Of a stretch of 7,328 nucleotides of DNA, positions 1-6,060 are shown in pieces. The DNA lies in assembly GCA_958447915.1 (NCBI GenBank), contig CAUDCB010000094.1, positions 1-7,328 on the forward strand, read 5' to 3'. Position numbers and translations under genes: made by a program. The notes below the pieces were generated by a model. The model did no database searches and was not told the DNA's origin. It saw only the letters and a list, made by a program, of their open reading frames with translations. The stretch comes from an uncultured Collinsella sp. (lineage in GTDB: Bacteria > Actinomycetota > Coriobacteriia > Coriobacteriales > Coriobacteriaceae). How positions within the stretch are numbered: the stretch's first letter is position 1; every line of letters starts with the position of its first letter.

Positions 1-492
1 GCCAAGGTCAAAGACCTCTCCCGCGGCATGGGCATGAAGCTGCAGCTCGCGTGTGCGCTCAGTCACAATGCCAAGCTGCTCGTTTTGGACGAAGCCACCG
101 CGGGCCTCGATCCCATGGCGCGCGAAGAGCTGCTCGACGAGCTGCTCGCCTTTGTTTCCGACGGCCAGCACAGCGTGCTGCTCTCGAGCCATATTACGTC
201 CGACCTCGATCGCGCGGCCGACCGCGTCATCTGCATCGATAACGGCTCGATTGTGTTTGACCTGCCGCGCGAGGACATTACCGACCGCGCCGGCATCGCC
301 CACTGTACCCAAGCACAGGCCGCCGAGCTTATGGCTTGCGTCGAAGGCGCCCGCGCCGCCCACCACGCCTACAGCGTGGACGTGCTCGTGCCCAACCGTC
401 GCGAGGCGCTCGAGGCCTTCCCCGAGATTCCCTGCGACCGGGCAACCATTGATGACTATCTTCGCCTCATGCTGAAAGGGGCTTCGAAATGA
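1..492 (+). CDS. ABC transporter ATP-binding protein, 3' part (5' end outside window)
   Basis: This is the C-terminal 163 codons of an ABC ATPase, which hydrolyses ATP on the cytoplasmic face to drive a membrane partner. The frame is open from base 1, so the gene begins upstream; the Walker A and Q-loop are not in the window. Seen in the fragment: an ABC signature variant LSRGM (residues 6-10), Walker B LLVLDEATAGLDP (26-38, catalytic Glu 31, D-loop GLDP) and the switch histidine in LLSSH (His 64). The signature departs from LSGGQ and the Walker B region has DEAT rather than DEPT. Both variants are common in the YtrB/CcmA-like ATPases that pair with ABC-2 permeases. The stop overlaps the next start by four bases (ATGA, 489-492), which implies translational coupling. 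The substrate is unknown. An internal ATG at 28 is not the real start because the signature motif begins before it. Confidence 0.93.
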   Translation, partial: AKVKDLSRGMGMKLQLACALSHNAKLLVLDEATAGLDPMAREELLDELLAFVSDGQHSVLLSSHITSDLDRAADRVICIDNGSIVFDLPREDITDRAGIAHCTQAQAAELMACVEGARAAHHAYSVDVLVPNRREALEAFPEIPCDRATIDDYLRLMLKGASK

Positions 493-1187
493 AACGCGCC
501 TTTATGTCTGAACTCGCCATCGTCCGCACGCTTGTCCCGAGCATCGCGGGCGTCGGCCTGTTCATCTTCGTCGTACTGACCCTCGCTAACGCATCGGATG
601 GCGATTCCGGCATGAGCGCCGGCGCCTGCGCGGTCAGTGCCATGTCGCCCATCATGGTCATGAGTTCGCTGGCCGGCTTCGACAATCAAAATGGCTGGGA
701 GCGCTATCGGGCGACGCTGCCCCTCTCGCGCAAAGACATTATTTGTGCCCGCTACCTGTGTATCGTTGCTTTCTCGGCCATCATGGCATGTGCGGCTGCA
801 CTGTTGAACATCGTCACCATCCCACTCTTCAATAATGCAGGCATCCCTCCGACGGGACAGGCCGTCTTTGAGATCGCAATCGCCTCGGCAGCATCGATGC
901 TCATCTCCCTCATGATGGTGTTTTTGGCGCAGCCGCTGTTCTTTCGATTTGGACACATGGAGGCACTGCGCCTATCCGTTGGCCTGTTTGCCCTGCTCGG
1001 ATGCCTTGCCATGGCCACGCTGAGCTCCTCCAACCCCATCAGCAACTGGCTCATGTCGATTGCCGGGGCAAATCCCGATCCCGCCGTCCTCGGCTGCCTG
1101 TGCGCGGGCATCGCCGCACTTGCCCTCGCGCTATGTGCAATCAGCTGCACCGTCAGCACCAAGGTTTATCGAGTACGCGACCTGTAA
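489..1187 (+). CDS. ABC-2 type transporter permease subunit
   Basis: This 232-residue integral membrane protein is presumably the channel-forming partner of the ATPase that overlaps it. Hydrophobic stretches give about six membrane segments (roughly residues 12-34, 45-63, 90-112, 126-150, 158-180 and 200-222). The segment NGWERYRATLPLSRKDIICARYL (about residues 67-89) matches the cytoplasmic loop typical of the ABC_2 permease group (PF13346-like), where a D/NxWxxYxxxLPxSRKxIVxxKY pattern precedes the third helix. The start at 489 is preceded by a purine-rich AAAGGGG (about 475-481), and the coupling overlap supports it; an ATG at 504 is a weaker alternative. Such YtrB/C-like pairs are often controlled by a GntR-type repressor gene upstream, which would lie outside this window. 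The direction and cargo of transport cannot be read from the sequence. Confidence 0.88.
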   Translation: MKRAFMSELAIVRTLVPSIAGVGLFIFVVLTLANASDGDSGMSAGACAVSAMSPIMVMSSLAGFDNQNGWERYRATLPLSRKDIICARYLCIVAFSAIMACAAALLNIVTIPLFNNAGIPPTGQAVFEIAIASAASMLISLMMVFLAQPLFFRFGHMEALRLSVGLFALLGCLAMATLSSSNPISNWLMSIAGANPDPAVLGCLCAGIAALALALCAISCTVSTKVYRVRDL

Positions 1188-1318
1188 TCGACAGCTAAAA
1201 GACTTGGGCAGCACCCCACCTCATTTACTAGATAAGACGAAGCAGCAACAACGTCGTTACCACCCTTCACGGCATGCCGTTTAGATCTTGGAAACCAAAG
1301 AGAAGCCGACGGCATATC

Positions 1319-1498
1319 GAAGGTGAATGTTTTTCCGCGAAGTGAACGAGTAAAATCAGCGCCCCGTATCATCGACATTTTTAAGGACTTAATTCCTGCG
1401 GTTTTTGCCTGAAAATCCTGCGGTTTTATTCAATAAAAGTGCGCATGCTCCAGGGGTCCATATTTACTCGTTCACTTCTCGGAAAAACATTCACCTTC
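1319..1498. repeat. 180-bp element bounded by a 36-bp inverted repeat
   Basis: The left arm at 1319-1354 and the right arm at 1463-1498 are reverse complements at 35 of 36 positions; the only mismatch is C1338 against T1479. Both carry the core GTGAACGAGTAAA, read in opposite directions. The 108-base core (1355-1462) has no gene. Size, terminal inverted repeats and lack of coding capacity resemble a miniature inverted-repeat element (MITE). No clear target-site duplication is visible at the edges. As RNA it would fold into a very stable long stem on either strand, so a transcriptional or RNA-processing role is an alternative. The arm identity is direct observation; mobility is inference. Confidence 0.8.
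1391..1427. repeat. Tandem 12-mer TCCTGCGGTTTT, period 22
   Basis: TCCTGCGGTTTT occurs at 1394-1405 and again at 1416-1427. With flanking bases the match is 14 of 15 (1391-1405 against 1413-1427). The 22-base period is about two DNA helical turns, which would put both copies on the same face of the helix, as in paired protein-binding sites. The pair sits inside the core of the inverted-repeat element. Confidence 0.65.
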
Positions 1499-1603
1499 AA
1501 TTCGAGCCTTAACCAAATGGCTCCCCGGAACATGACCCCGCCTCTCCGCGGCCATATCAAACCTTCATGGTGGAGCGGTATCCTCATGTCCATAAAACTC
1601 GCA

Positions 1604-1627
1604 GGATAAACCCATTATCCAAGGAGG
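1604..1627 (+). promoter_or_regulatory. Strong RBS with abutting hairpin before the EamA gene
   Basis: AAGGAGG at 1621-1627 is a near-perfect Shine-Dalgarno sequence, ten bases before the GTG at 1638, and it fixes that start. Directly before it GGATAA (1604-1609) and TTATCC (1615-1620) form a 6-bp hairpin with a five-base loop. AGGATA (1603-1608) can instead pair with TATCCT at 1579-1584, so two mutually exclusive folds exist. A regulatory switch is possible but unproven; the hairpin could also be a DNA operator or chance. Confidence 0.45.
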
Positions 1628-1637
1628 CGCCGCACCC

Positions 1638-2513
1638 GTGTCGTGGGTCGTCGCAGCATTTGCGTCAGCATTCTTTGCCGGCATCACATCCATCTTGGCC
1701 AAATGCGGCATCAAGCAGACCGACTCCGATGTCGCGACGACCATTCGCACCTGCGTGGTGCTCGTTTTCGCCTGGGCAATGGCGGGCATTTCTGGATCCA
1801 TTGGAACCATTGGCAGCATCGAACCCAGATCCTGGCTCTTTCTCGTCCTCTCGGGACTCGCTACCGGTGCTTCGTGGATCTGCTACTTTAAGGCGTTGAG
1901 CATCGGAGACGTCAATACGGTCGTACCGGTCGACAAGATGAGCACCGTGCTCGCCGCGCTGGTCGCCATCGCGCTTTTTGGTGAGACGAGCAACCTTGCG
2001 GTTAAGCTCATGGGAACCGCTGTCGTCACCCTCGGCACGTTTTTAATAATCGATAAGAAGCAGTCCGCCAGACCCGAGCAGCAGCAAGACCGGACCTGGC
2101 TCGCTTACGCCCTCGGCGCCGCCGTGTTCGCGGCGCTCACCTCCGTCCTCGCCAAGATCGGCATCGAAGGCGTCGAGTCAAACCTGGCCACGGCGATCCG
2201 CACCTGCGTGGTACTGGTTATGGCATGGGCAATCGTGGCAGCCAAGGGAAAACTGGAGCAGGTCGCGCACGTTGACCGGCGCGAACTCACATTTCTCGCA
2301 ACATCGGGCATCGCGACCGGAGCATCGTGGCTGCTCTATTACTATGCCATCGCCGCAGGCCAGGTAAGCGTCGTGGTGCAGATCGACAAACTATCGATTG
2401 TCGTATCGGTACTATTTGCGCGCCTGGCATTCAACGAAAAACTCTCCCGACGCAGCGCCATCGGTCTCGCCCTCATCGTACTGGGCACCGCCGCGCTCGC
2501 GATTTGGAAATAG
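1638..2513 (+). CDS. EamA/DMT-superfamily transporter
   Basis: This 291-residue membrane protein of the drug/metabolite transporter superfamily has two EamA-type halves, each about 135 residues with about five helices, giving the usual ten-helix fold. The halves align at a constant offset of 151 residues: IRTCVVLV at 36-43 and 187-194, and GxATGASW at 73-80 and 224-231. The halves are joined by a polar linker rich in Lys, Gln, Arg and Asp (about 140-153). Members export amino acids, nucleosides or drugs, or take up metabolites; the substrate here cannot be deduced. The GTG start is chosen because of the strong AAGGAGG ten bases upstream and because the first helix begins immediately. The gene appears to be a single transcription unit, isolated from the ABC pair by a 450-base gap. 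Confidence 0.93.
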   Translation: MSWVVAAFASAFFAGITSILAKCGIKQTDSDVATTIRTCVVLVFAWAMAGISGSIGTIGSIEPRSWLFLVLSGLATGASWICYFKALSIGDVNTVVPVDKMSTVLAALVAIALFGETSNLAVKLMGTAVVTLGTFLIIDKKQSARPEQQQDRTWLAYALGAAVFAALTSVLAKIGIEGVESNLATAIRTCVVLVMAWAIVAAKGKLEQVAHVDRRELTFLATSGIATGASWLLYYYAIAAGQVSVVVQIDKLSIVVSVLFARLAFNEKLSRRSAIGLALIVLGTAALAIWK

Positions 2514-2595
2514 CGCCGATACCGAGCGAAATCTAGACGTTCGCAAATCCGTGACAAATGGCATATCTCCAGCCGTGCGCTTAGTTCTACAATGG

Positions 2596-2646
2596 AGACA
2601 TCACGGGCCTTGGCCCAATTTCGATCATCCAAGGGGATGTCTTTTT
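2596..2646 (+). terminator. Hairpin with T-tract (terminator or attenuator)
   Basis: AGACATC (2596-2602) pairs with GATGTCT (2636-2642), and inside it CCTTGG (2608-2613) pairs with CCAAGG (2629-2634). The stem runs straight into TTTTT (2642-2646). It could terminate the EamA transcript, whose stop is about 80 bases upstream, or attenuate the methyltransferase mRNA. The internal loop and long apical loop are unusual for a plain intrinsic terminator. Confidence 0.5.
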
Positions 2647-2662
2647 GGTCATTGTTCTTTAG

Positions 2663-2727
2663 GGAACGGTCAATCGCATACAGACGCAAAACGGCCGTCG
2701 AACGGCCGTAGTTTGTTGCGCCGTTCC
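2663..2727 (+). promoter_or_regulatory. Three-tier nested RNA hairpin in the methyltransferase leader
   Basis: Three helices nest in one another: GGAACGG (2663-2669) with CCGTTCC (2721-2727), CGCAA (2685-2689) with TTGCG (2716-2720), and ACGGCCGT (2691-2698) with ACGGCCGT (2702-2709) around a three-base CGA loop. The last unit is followed by only a short T-rich stretch. The nesting suggests a stable RNA structure 40 bases ahead of the start codon. The function is unknown: mRNA stabiliser, terminator or ligand-sensing leader are all open. Confidence 0.45.
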
Positions 2728-2769
2728 GCCTCCGTCATCTGCCATTTTTGCACCTGATAGGAAAGAACA

Positions 2770-3507
2770 ATGCAAACCCAGGAATCTCAATTATTCCCAA
2801 AAGCCAGCAGCTTCGACACGACACTCGTGCGCTCTAAGATTATGGGTCCGAACCCCCTCAAGCTCTGCGAAGAGCTTCTTCGCGATGCAGAAATCCCCCG
2901 AGACGCCCGCGTCTGCGACCTTGGGTCGGGCGCCGGTATCACCAGCGCCCTACTCGCCCGCGAATACGGGTTGGACACGTACGCTGTCGATCTGTGGAGC
3001 GACCCACAGGAAAACAGCGCGTTCTTTGATTCGCTCGGTATCTCGCGCGACACGATTCACCCGGTTAAAGCGGATGTCTCACAGGGGCTACCATTTGAGC
3101 ATGACTATTTTGACGCGGTTGTGAGTATCGACTCGTACAACTACTACGGCCGTGATCCACACTATCTGGGCGAGCGCCTGCTCCCCTACGTAAAGCAAGG
3201 CGGCATGCTTTACCTGAGCATCCCAGGCATGGTCCAAGATTGCCACGACAATCTGCCCGATTGTCTGCTCAAATCCTGGACGCCCGAGCAGCTCGACTAT
3301 ATGCACGACATATCTTGGTGGCGTGCCATGATTGAGCCGACCGCTGGCATTGAGATCATCTCGATGCGCCCCATGCTCTGCACGGCAGAAGTGTGGTCGG
3401 ATTGGCTCGCTTGCGACAACGAGTACGCAGCGGGCGACCGCCCTGCCGTTGAAGCGGGTGCGCTCGAATATCTCAACACCATCGCCATTGTGCTGAGGAA
3501 GCTCTAA
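2770..3507 (+). CDS. Class I SAM-dependent methyltransferase
   Basis: This 245-residue soluble cytoplasmic enzyme is predicted to transfer a methyl group from S-adenosylmethionine. Motif I, VCDLGSGAG (residues 48-56), is the glycine-rich SAM loop. The acidic residue ending strand 2 is Asp 74 in YAVDLW, and a motif IV-like segment FDAVVSIDSYNYYG follows at about 114-127. The C-terminal half (SWTPEQLDYMHD, then WSDWLACDNEYA) is Trp/Asp-rich. I associate it with a family of conserved but poorly characterised methyltransferases in anaerobes, often annotated as methyltransferase domain 11 or cyclopropane-fatty-acyl synthase-like. The acceptor is unknown. The ATG at 2770 has AGGA seven bases upstream. 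The gene stands alone between a structured leader and a strong terminator, so it is probably monocistronic and separately regulated. Confidence 0.9.
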   Translation: MQTQESQLFPKASSFDTTLVRSKIMGPNPLKLCEELLRDAEIPRDARVCDLGSGAGITSALLAREYGLDTYAVDLWSDPQENSAFFDSLGISRDTIHPVKADVSQGLPFEHDYFDAVVSIDSYNYYGRDPHYLGERLLPYVKQGGMLYLSIPGMVQDCHDNLPDCLLKSWTPEQLDYMHDISWWRAMIEPTAGIEIISMRPMLCTAEVWSDWLACDNEYAAGDRPAVEAGALEYLNTIAIVLRKL

Positions 3508-3514
3508 ACAGCAA

Positions 3515-3558
3515 CGCGCGAGGCCGTAAACAAACGGCCTCGCGCGGCTTCTTTCTTA
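3515..3558 (+). terminator. Intrinsic terminator after the methyltransferase
   Basis: CGCGCGAGGCCGT (3515-3527) and ACGGCCTCGCGCG (3534-3546) form a perfect 13-bp GC-rich stem with a six-base loop (AAACAA). It is followed by a pyrimidine-rich GCTTCTTTCTT tail. The stem starts seven bases after the methyltransferase stop. It lies between convergent genes, so it may also help end the minus-strand ClC transcript, although the T tract on that side is poorer. Confidence 0.88.
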
Positions 3559-3637
3559 ATGAGTTTTGAAGCAGACAGACAGCTGTTACATCCTTACGCC
3601 GGGCTTGGGGCGCTCGTATCGACCGCACGCTACTGTG

Positions 3638-4939
3638 CTACTTGCGCAGCGGCTTGGGCAGCGGAATGCCAGCGGCGATAACGGCGGCGATGATCATGCA
3701 GACGATGCCCTTGAGCGGGAAGCACATGAGCAGCAGGCCCACGACCATGACCGGCTGACGCATGACGGCACCCATCGTCGAGGCGGTGCAGACAGCGACG
3801 CAAAAGACCGGATCTGCGCCGGTGAGGACGGCAAGACCGTAACCCAGGCTCACGCCCGAGAAGATAACCGGGAAGAAGTGGCCGCCGCGCCAGCCCATGT
3901 TGATGAGGGCGGGCGTCAGCATGGCCTTAACAAGACCGGTCGCGATAAGCACGCCGGCGGGAATGGTCAGGTAGGTTTCCATGAGCACATCGGCTTGTGT
4001 CTCGCCGGCAAACATGGTGTAGGGCAGGACCGTGCCGCAGATGGCGAGCGCCAAACCGGCCAGCATGGCCTTGACGACAGGGCGCTCCCCCACGGCATGA
4101 GCCAATGCCTCACTCGCGTGCTCCGAGACAAAGTACAGCCAGCCACAGGCCGTGCCGACGAGCGCCAGGGGAATAAGCCAGGCAAGCTCGAGGTTGCCCA
4201 CCTCGGCGGCCTCGAACCTGGGCATGCCCATGCCGCCGCCCACAAGCTGGCCAAGCAGCAGGTAGGTGCCCAAACCGCCGGCAATCGCGATGCCGTAGAC
4301 CACGGTCTTTTGCGCCTTGGGCAGCTTGATGGTGATCTCGTCGGACGCGGGCTCATCGTCATTGGCATCCTGACCGTCAGCACTTCCGGCGAGCGGCGCC
4401 ACAAAGCCAAAGACGGGCGCGGTAAAGAGCGCCGTCAGCGCGGCCTGGGTGCCCAACAGCGTGAGCTCCCTAAACTCGGCGCCAAAGCGGCGCATGCGGT
4501 CGCCGACCCAGCTGCACAGGCCCGCGATGACGCCAGTCAGGCCGGCCTCCGGTCCAATGCTTCCGCCAAACAGCAGCGGCAGCAATGCCGCAAGCGAAAG
4601 CTTGCCCAGGTTGTCGTACGGGTAGCGGCCGTCGCGCTTTACCTTGGCCATCACCTGGTTGAGGTCATCGGTCTTGGTGCCCGTAAGCTTTTCGTACAGG
4701 CCGATCAGCAGGCCGCCCAGCAGGCAGACGAAAAACGGATACGGCAAAAACCCGAACGGGCCGCTCGCGAGCTCGGGTGAAGCGACGCCCAGCATATGCG
4801 GGATCTCGGTCCATAGATAGTCGATACCGCGCTCCATCGCAAAGAAGAACAGCCAGACCGCGGTGCCCGCAAACGCACCGGTCGCAGCCACGCTCACTAA
4901 GAACAGCGCACGGTTTTTGGGTTTTGCAAGGGTATCCAT
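3638..4939 (-). CDS. ClC-family chloride channel/transporter
   Basis: This 433-residue polytopic membrane protein resembles the ClC family, which moves chloride or fluoride by channel or H+-antiport mechanisms. Seen: GSIGPEAG (126-133), corresponding to the family's GxxGxEGP segment with the gating glutamate as Glu 131, and GGHFFP (352-357), matching the GxFxP motif. The first motif (GSGIP) is not recognisable at its expected place, where VMAKVKRDGRYP is found. An acidic polar insert, DGQDANDDEPASDE (188-201), sits after the FTAPVFG helix where typical members have an EE-containing helix. There is no C-terminal CBS pair; the protein ends soon after the last helix. The start is supported by GGGAGGT five bases upstream (complement of 4944-4950). 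Chloride specificity is a family inference; a divergent anion transporter is equally possible. Confidence 0.85.
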   Translation of the reverse strand: MDTLAKPKNRALFLVSVAATGAFAGTAVWLFFFAMERGIDYLWTEIPHMLGVASPELASGPFGFLPYPFFVCLLGGLLIGLYEKLTGTKTDDLNQVMAKVKRDGRYPYDNLGKLSLAALLPLLFGGSIGPEAGLTGVIAGLCSWVGDRMRRFGAEFRELTLLGTQAALTALFTAPVFGFVAPLAGSADGQDANDDEPASDEITIKLPKAQKTVVYGIAIAGGLGTYLLLGQLVGGGMGMPRFEAAEVGNLELAWLIPLALVGTACGWLYFVSEHASEALAHAVGERPVVKAMLAGLALAICGTVLPYTMFAGETQADVLMETYLTIPAGVLIATGLVKAMLTPALINMGWRGGHFFPVIFSGVSLGYGLAVLTGADPVFCVAVCTASTMGAVMRQPVMVVGLLLMCFPLKGIVCMIIAAVIAAGIPLPKPLRK

Positions 4940-4977
4940 CGGGACCTCCCGTGGTCAAATCGACAAAGATACGTTTT

Positions 4978-4983
4978 ATTGTA
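4978..4983 (-). promoter_or_regulatory. Possible -10 box for the ClC gene
   Basis: On the minus strand this reads TACAAT, five of six matches to TATAAT, and is followed by an A/T-rich stretch. It would give a short 5' leader of about 30 bases before the ATG. No convincing -35 box lies 16-18 bases upstream, so the call is tentative. The 125-base gap after the LOG gene also contains the imperfect hairpin GCCTAA/TTAGGC (5056-5070), which overlaps the LOG stop codon but lacks a T tract. Confidence 0.3.
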
Positions 4984-5064
4984 GGACGAGCAGGCCTCGG
5001 GCGGGCTAACCATCTACGCCGCGAACGGTGCCGTTGGGTGCCGCACGAGCGATGAGCCTAAGGC

Positions 5065-5598
5065 TTAGGCGCCGATAATCGATGCGATTTGACGCAGGTC
5101 GTCGGCAAAGTAGATGCCGGTCTGGCGCTGCGGGCTCGATAGGCCCTTGTCGATCATGCGCCCGAGCAGCGACTTAAGATCGTTGTAGTAGCCCCCGAGG
5201 TTGTACAGGATGCACGGCGCATCGAGATGCCCCAACGACACGGCGGACATGACCTCGGCAATCTCCTCGAGCGTGCCCGTACCGCCCGGGAAGGCGATGA
5301 ACGCGTCGCCGAGCTCGATCATCTTGGCCTTACGCTCGGCCATGTCACTCGTCACGATGAGATCGTCAATACCGTCGTGTTGAAACTCTGCCTCGATAAA
5401 AAAGCTCGGCTCAACGCCCGTCACATGCCCGCCAGCATTGAGCACGCTATCGGCAAGCGCGCCCATCAGGCCCGACTTGGAGCCGCCGTATACCAGCGCG
5501 TGGCCGTTGGAGCCAATCCACGTGCCGAGCTCTCGCACTGCAGGCAGAAACGCCGGGTCGTTGCCGACGCTCGCGCCCAGGTATACCGTGATATTCAT
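5065..5598 (-). CDS. LOG-family protein (nucleoside 5'-monophosphate phosphoribohydrolase-like)
   Basis: This 177-residue cytoplasmic protein has a Rossmann-like fold of the LOG/TIGR00730 family. Characterised members cleave N6-modified AMP, or AMP itself, to the free base and ribose 5-phosphate. Seen: an N-terminal strand ITVYLGAS (3-10), GGSKSGLMG (38-46), MAERK (86-90) and the signature PGGTGTLEE (104-112), whose Arg/Lys and Glu residues form the catalytic and phosphate-binding site. The length is slightly below the usual 180-200. The ATG at 5598 has a purine-rich GAGGGGGA upstream. It lies 36 bases after the channel gene on the same strand, which suggests co-transcription. The true substrate in bacteria of this type is uncertain; older 'lysine decarboxylase' labels for the family are misannotations. 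Confidence 0.92.
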   Translation of the reverse strand: MNITVYLGASVGNDPAFLPAVRELGTWIGSNGHALVYGGSKSGLMGALADSVLNAGGHVTGVEPSFFIEAEFQHDGIDDLIVTSDMAERKAKMIELGDAFIAFPGGTGTLEEIAEVMSAVSLGHLDAPCILYNLGGYYNDLKSLLGRMIDKGLSSPQRQTGIYFADDLRQIASIIGA

Positions 5599-5634
5599 AT
5601 TCAGTCCCCCTCGTCGTGACGCGCGTCGCCCGTT

Positions 5635-6060
5635 CTAGCGTTGGCGTCGGCGATATTCGCGCACACGGCGCGACAGGTCGGCGAGCTCGTCACGATCGAG
5701 CTCTTCCAAATGCTCTAGATCGTCCATAAAGCGCGCCATGGTGTCCTTTTGACGCATCTTGATGAGCGTGTTGCAGTAGTTCACCGCCACGCCCGTGAGC
5801 ATGGCGATGTAGAAGATGCTGATGACGCTCAAAACGACGGTGATAGCGCGGGCAACCGGCGTCTCGGCCGGGATATCACCGAAGCCGATCGTCGATACGG
5901 TCTCAAAGCTAAACCAGAGGCCGTCGCCAAACGTGAGGGTCGTGGGCTCGGACAGCCAGACGGCCGTCGAGCACAGCAGATAGAAGACGAGAAACAGGCC
6001 CGTGATGCGCGCAAAGCCAGCCTGGCGCAACACGTCAGCAAGCGTCCTCAACTTGTTCAT
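5635..6060 (-). CDS. Two-TM potassium-channel-like protein (Ion_trans_2)
   Basis: This 141-residue membrane protein has one pore module. TM1 lies at about 19-36, a pore helix GDGLWFSFETVS at 45-56, the selectivity filter TIGFGD at 57-62 (the canonical form is TVGYGD, and GFGD is an accepted K+ variant), and TM2 at about 72-94. A charged helical tail (96-141) is rich in Glu, Asp and Arg and could be a short coiled coil for tetramer assembly. No RCK/TrkA or cyclic-nucleotide-binding domain is present, so gating is not obvious. The start MNKLRTL is chosen because AAGAGG precedes it at a suitable distance. A longer in-frame extension back to 6165 reads through the intergenic hairpin repeat and has no ribosome binding site. 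It is the probable first gene of a channel-LOG unit. Confidence 0.87.
   Translation of the reverse strand: MNKLRTLADVLRQAGFARITGLFLVFYLLCSTAVWLSEPTTLTFGDGLWFSFETVSTIGFGDIPAETPVARAITVVLSVISIFYIAMLTGVAVNYCNTLIKMRQKDTMARFMDDLEHLEELDRDELADLSRRVREYRRRQR

Larger units (their letters stand above)
1188..1637. other. 450-base non-coding gap with an inverted-repeat element
   Basis: No convincing gene lies between the permease stop and the EamA start. The base composition is visibly more AT-rich than the flanking genes, especially 1375-1440. The gap contains a 12-base perfect palindrome ACGGCATGCCGT (1269-1280), a 36-bp inverted repeat (1319-1354 and 1463-1498), a tandem 12-mer inside it, and a small hairpin next to the EamA ribosome binding site. 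I see no strong T-tract terminator directly after the permease, although the inverted repeat could stop transcription. Possible promoter boxes for EamA lie inside the core (TTGCCT 1405-1410, 18-base spacer, TTCAAT 1429-1434), but they are weak matches. Confidence 0.7.
2514..2769 (+). other. Structured intergenic/leader region before the methyltransferase
   Basis: This 256-base gap has no plausible gene. It contains a -10-like TACAAT (2588-2593) without a clear -35, a folded segment at 2596-2646 ending in five T residues, and a long nested hairpin at 2663-2727. A good ribosome binding site follows (AGGA 2759-2762). If transcription starts near 2600, the mRNA has a leader of about 170 bases. 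I do not recognise it as a known riboswitch class. Confidence 0.5.

Noticed and set aside
456..956. Minus-strand open frame opposite the ABC permease
   Set aside because: The translation is highly charged and His/Asp-rich without motifs, and the plus strand carries a coupled permease with the expected membrane segments.
1166..1378. Minus-strand 70-codon frame running through the left arm of the inverted repeat
   Set aside because: No ribosome binding site at a usable distance from its ATG, it overlaps the permease end, and part of it is the repeat arm. It is kept as non-coding, although such frames may be annotated as hypothetical elsewhere.
1426..1461. Eleven-codon minus-strand frame (MDPWSMRTFIE) inside the repeat core
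   Set aside because: Too short, with only a weak GAGAAG-like sequence upstream; no independent evidence of translation.
3566..4780. Long plus-strand open frame of 404 codons opposite the ClC gene
   Set aside because: Its translation is a low-complexity mix of His, Gln, Arg, Gly and Ala with no domain, and it lies opposite a clear membrane protein with family motifs. It is the usual antisense shadow in GC-rich DNA.
5056..5070. GCCTAA/TTAGGC hairpin at the LOG stop codon as a terminator
   Set aside because: The stem is only six base pairs and no T tract follows on the minus strand.
5227..5619. Plus-strand open frame opposite the LOG gene
   Set aside because: The minus strand has unmistakable LOG motifs; the opposite translation has no recognisable features.
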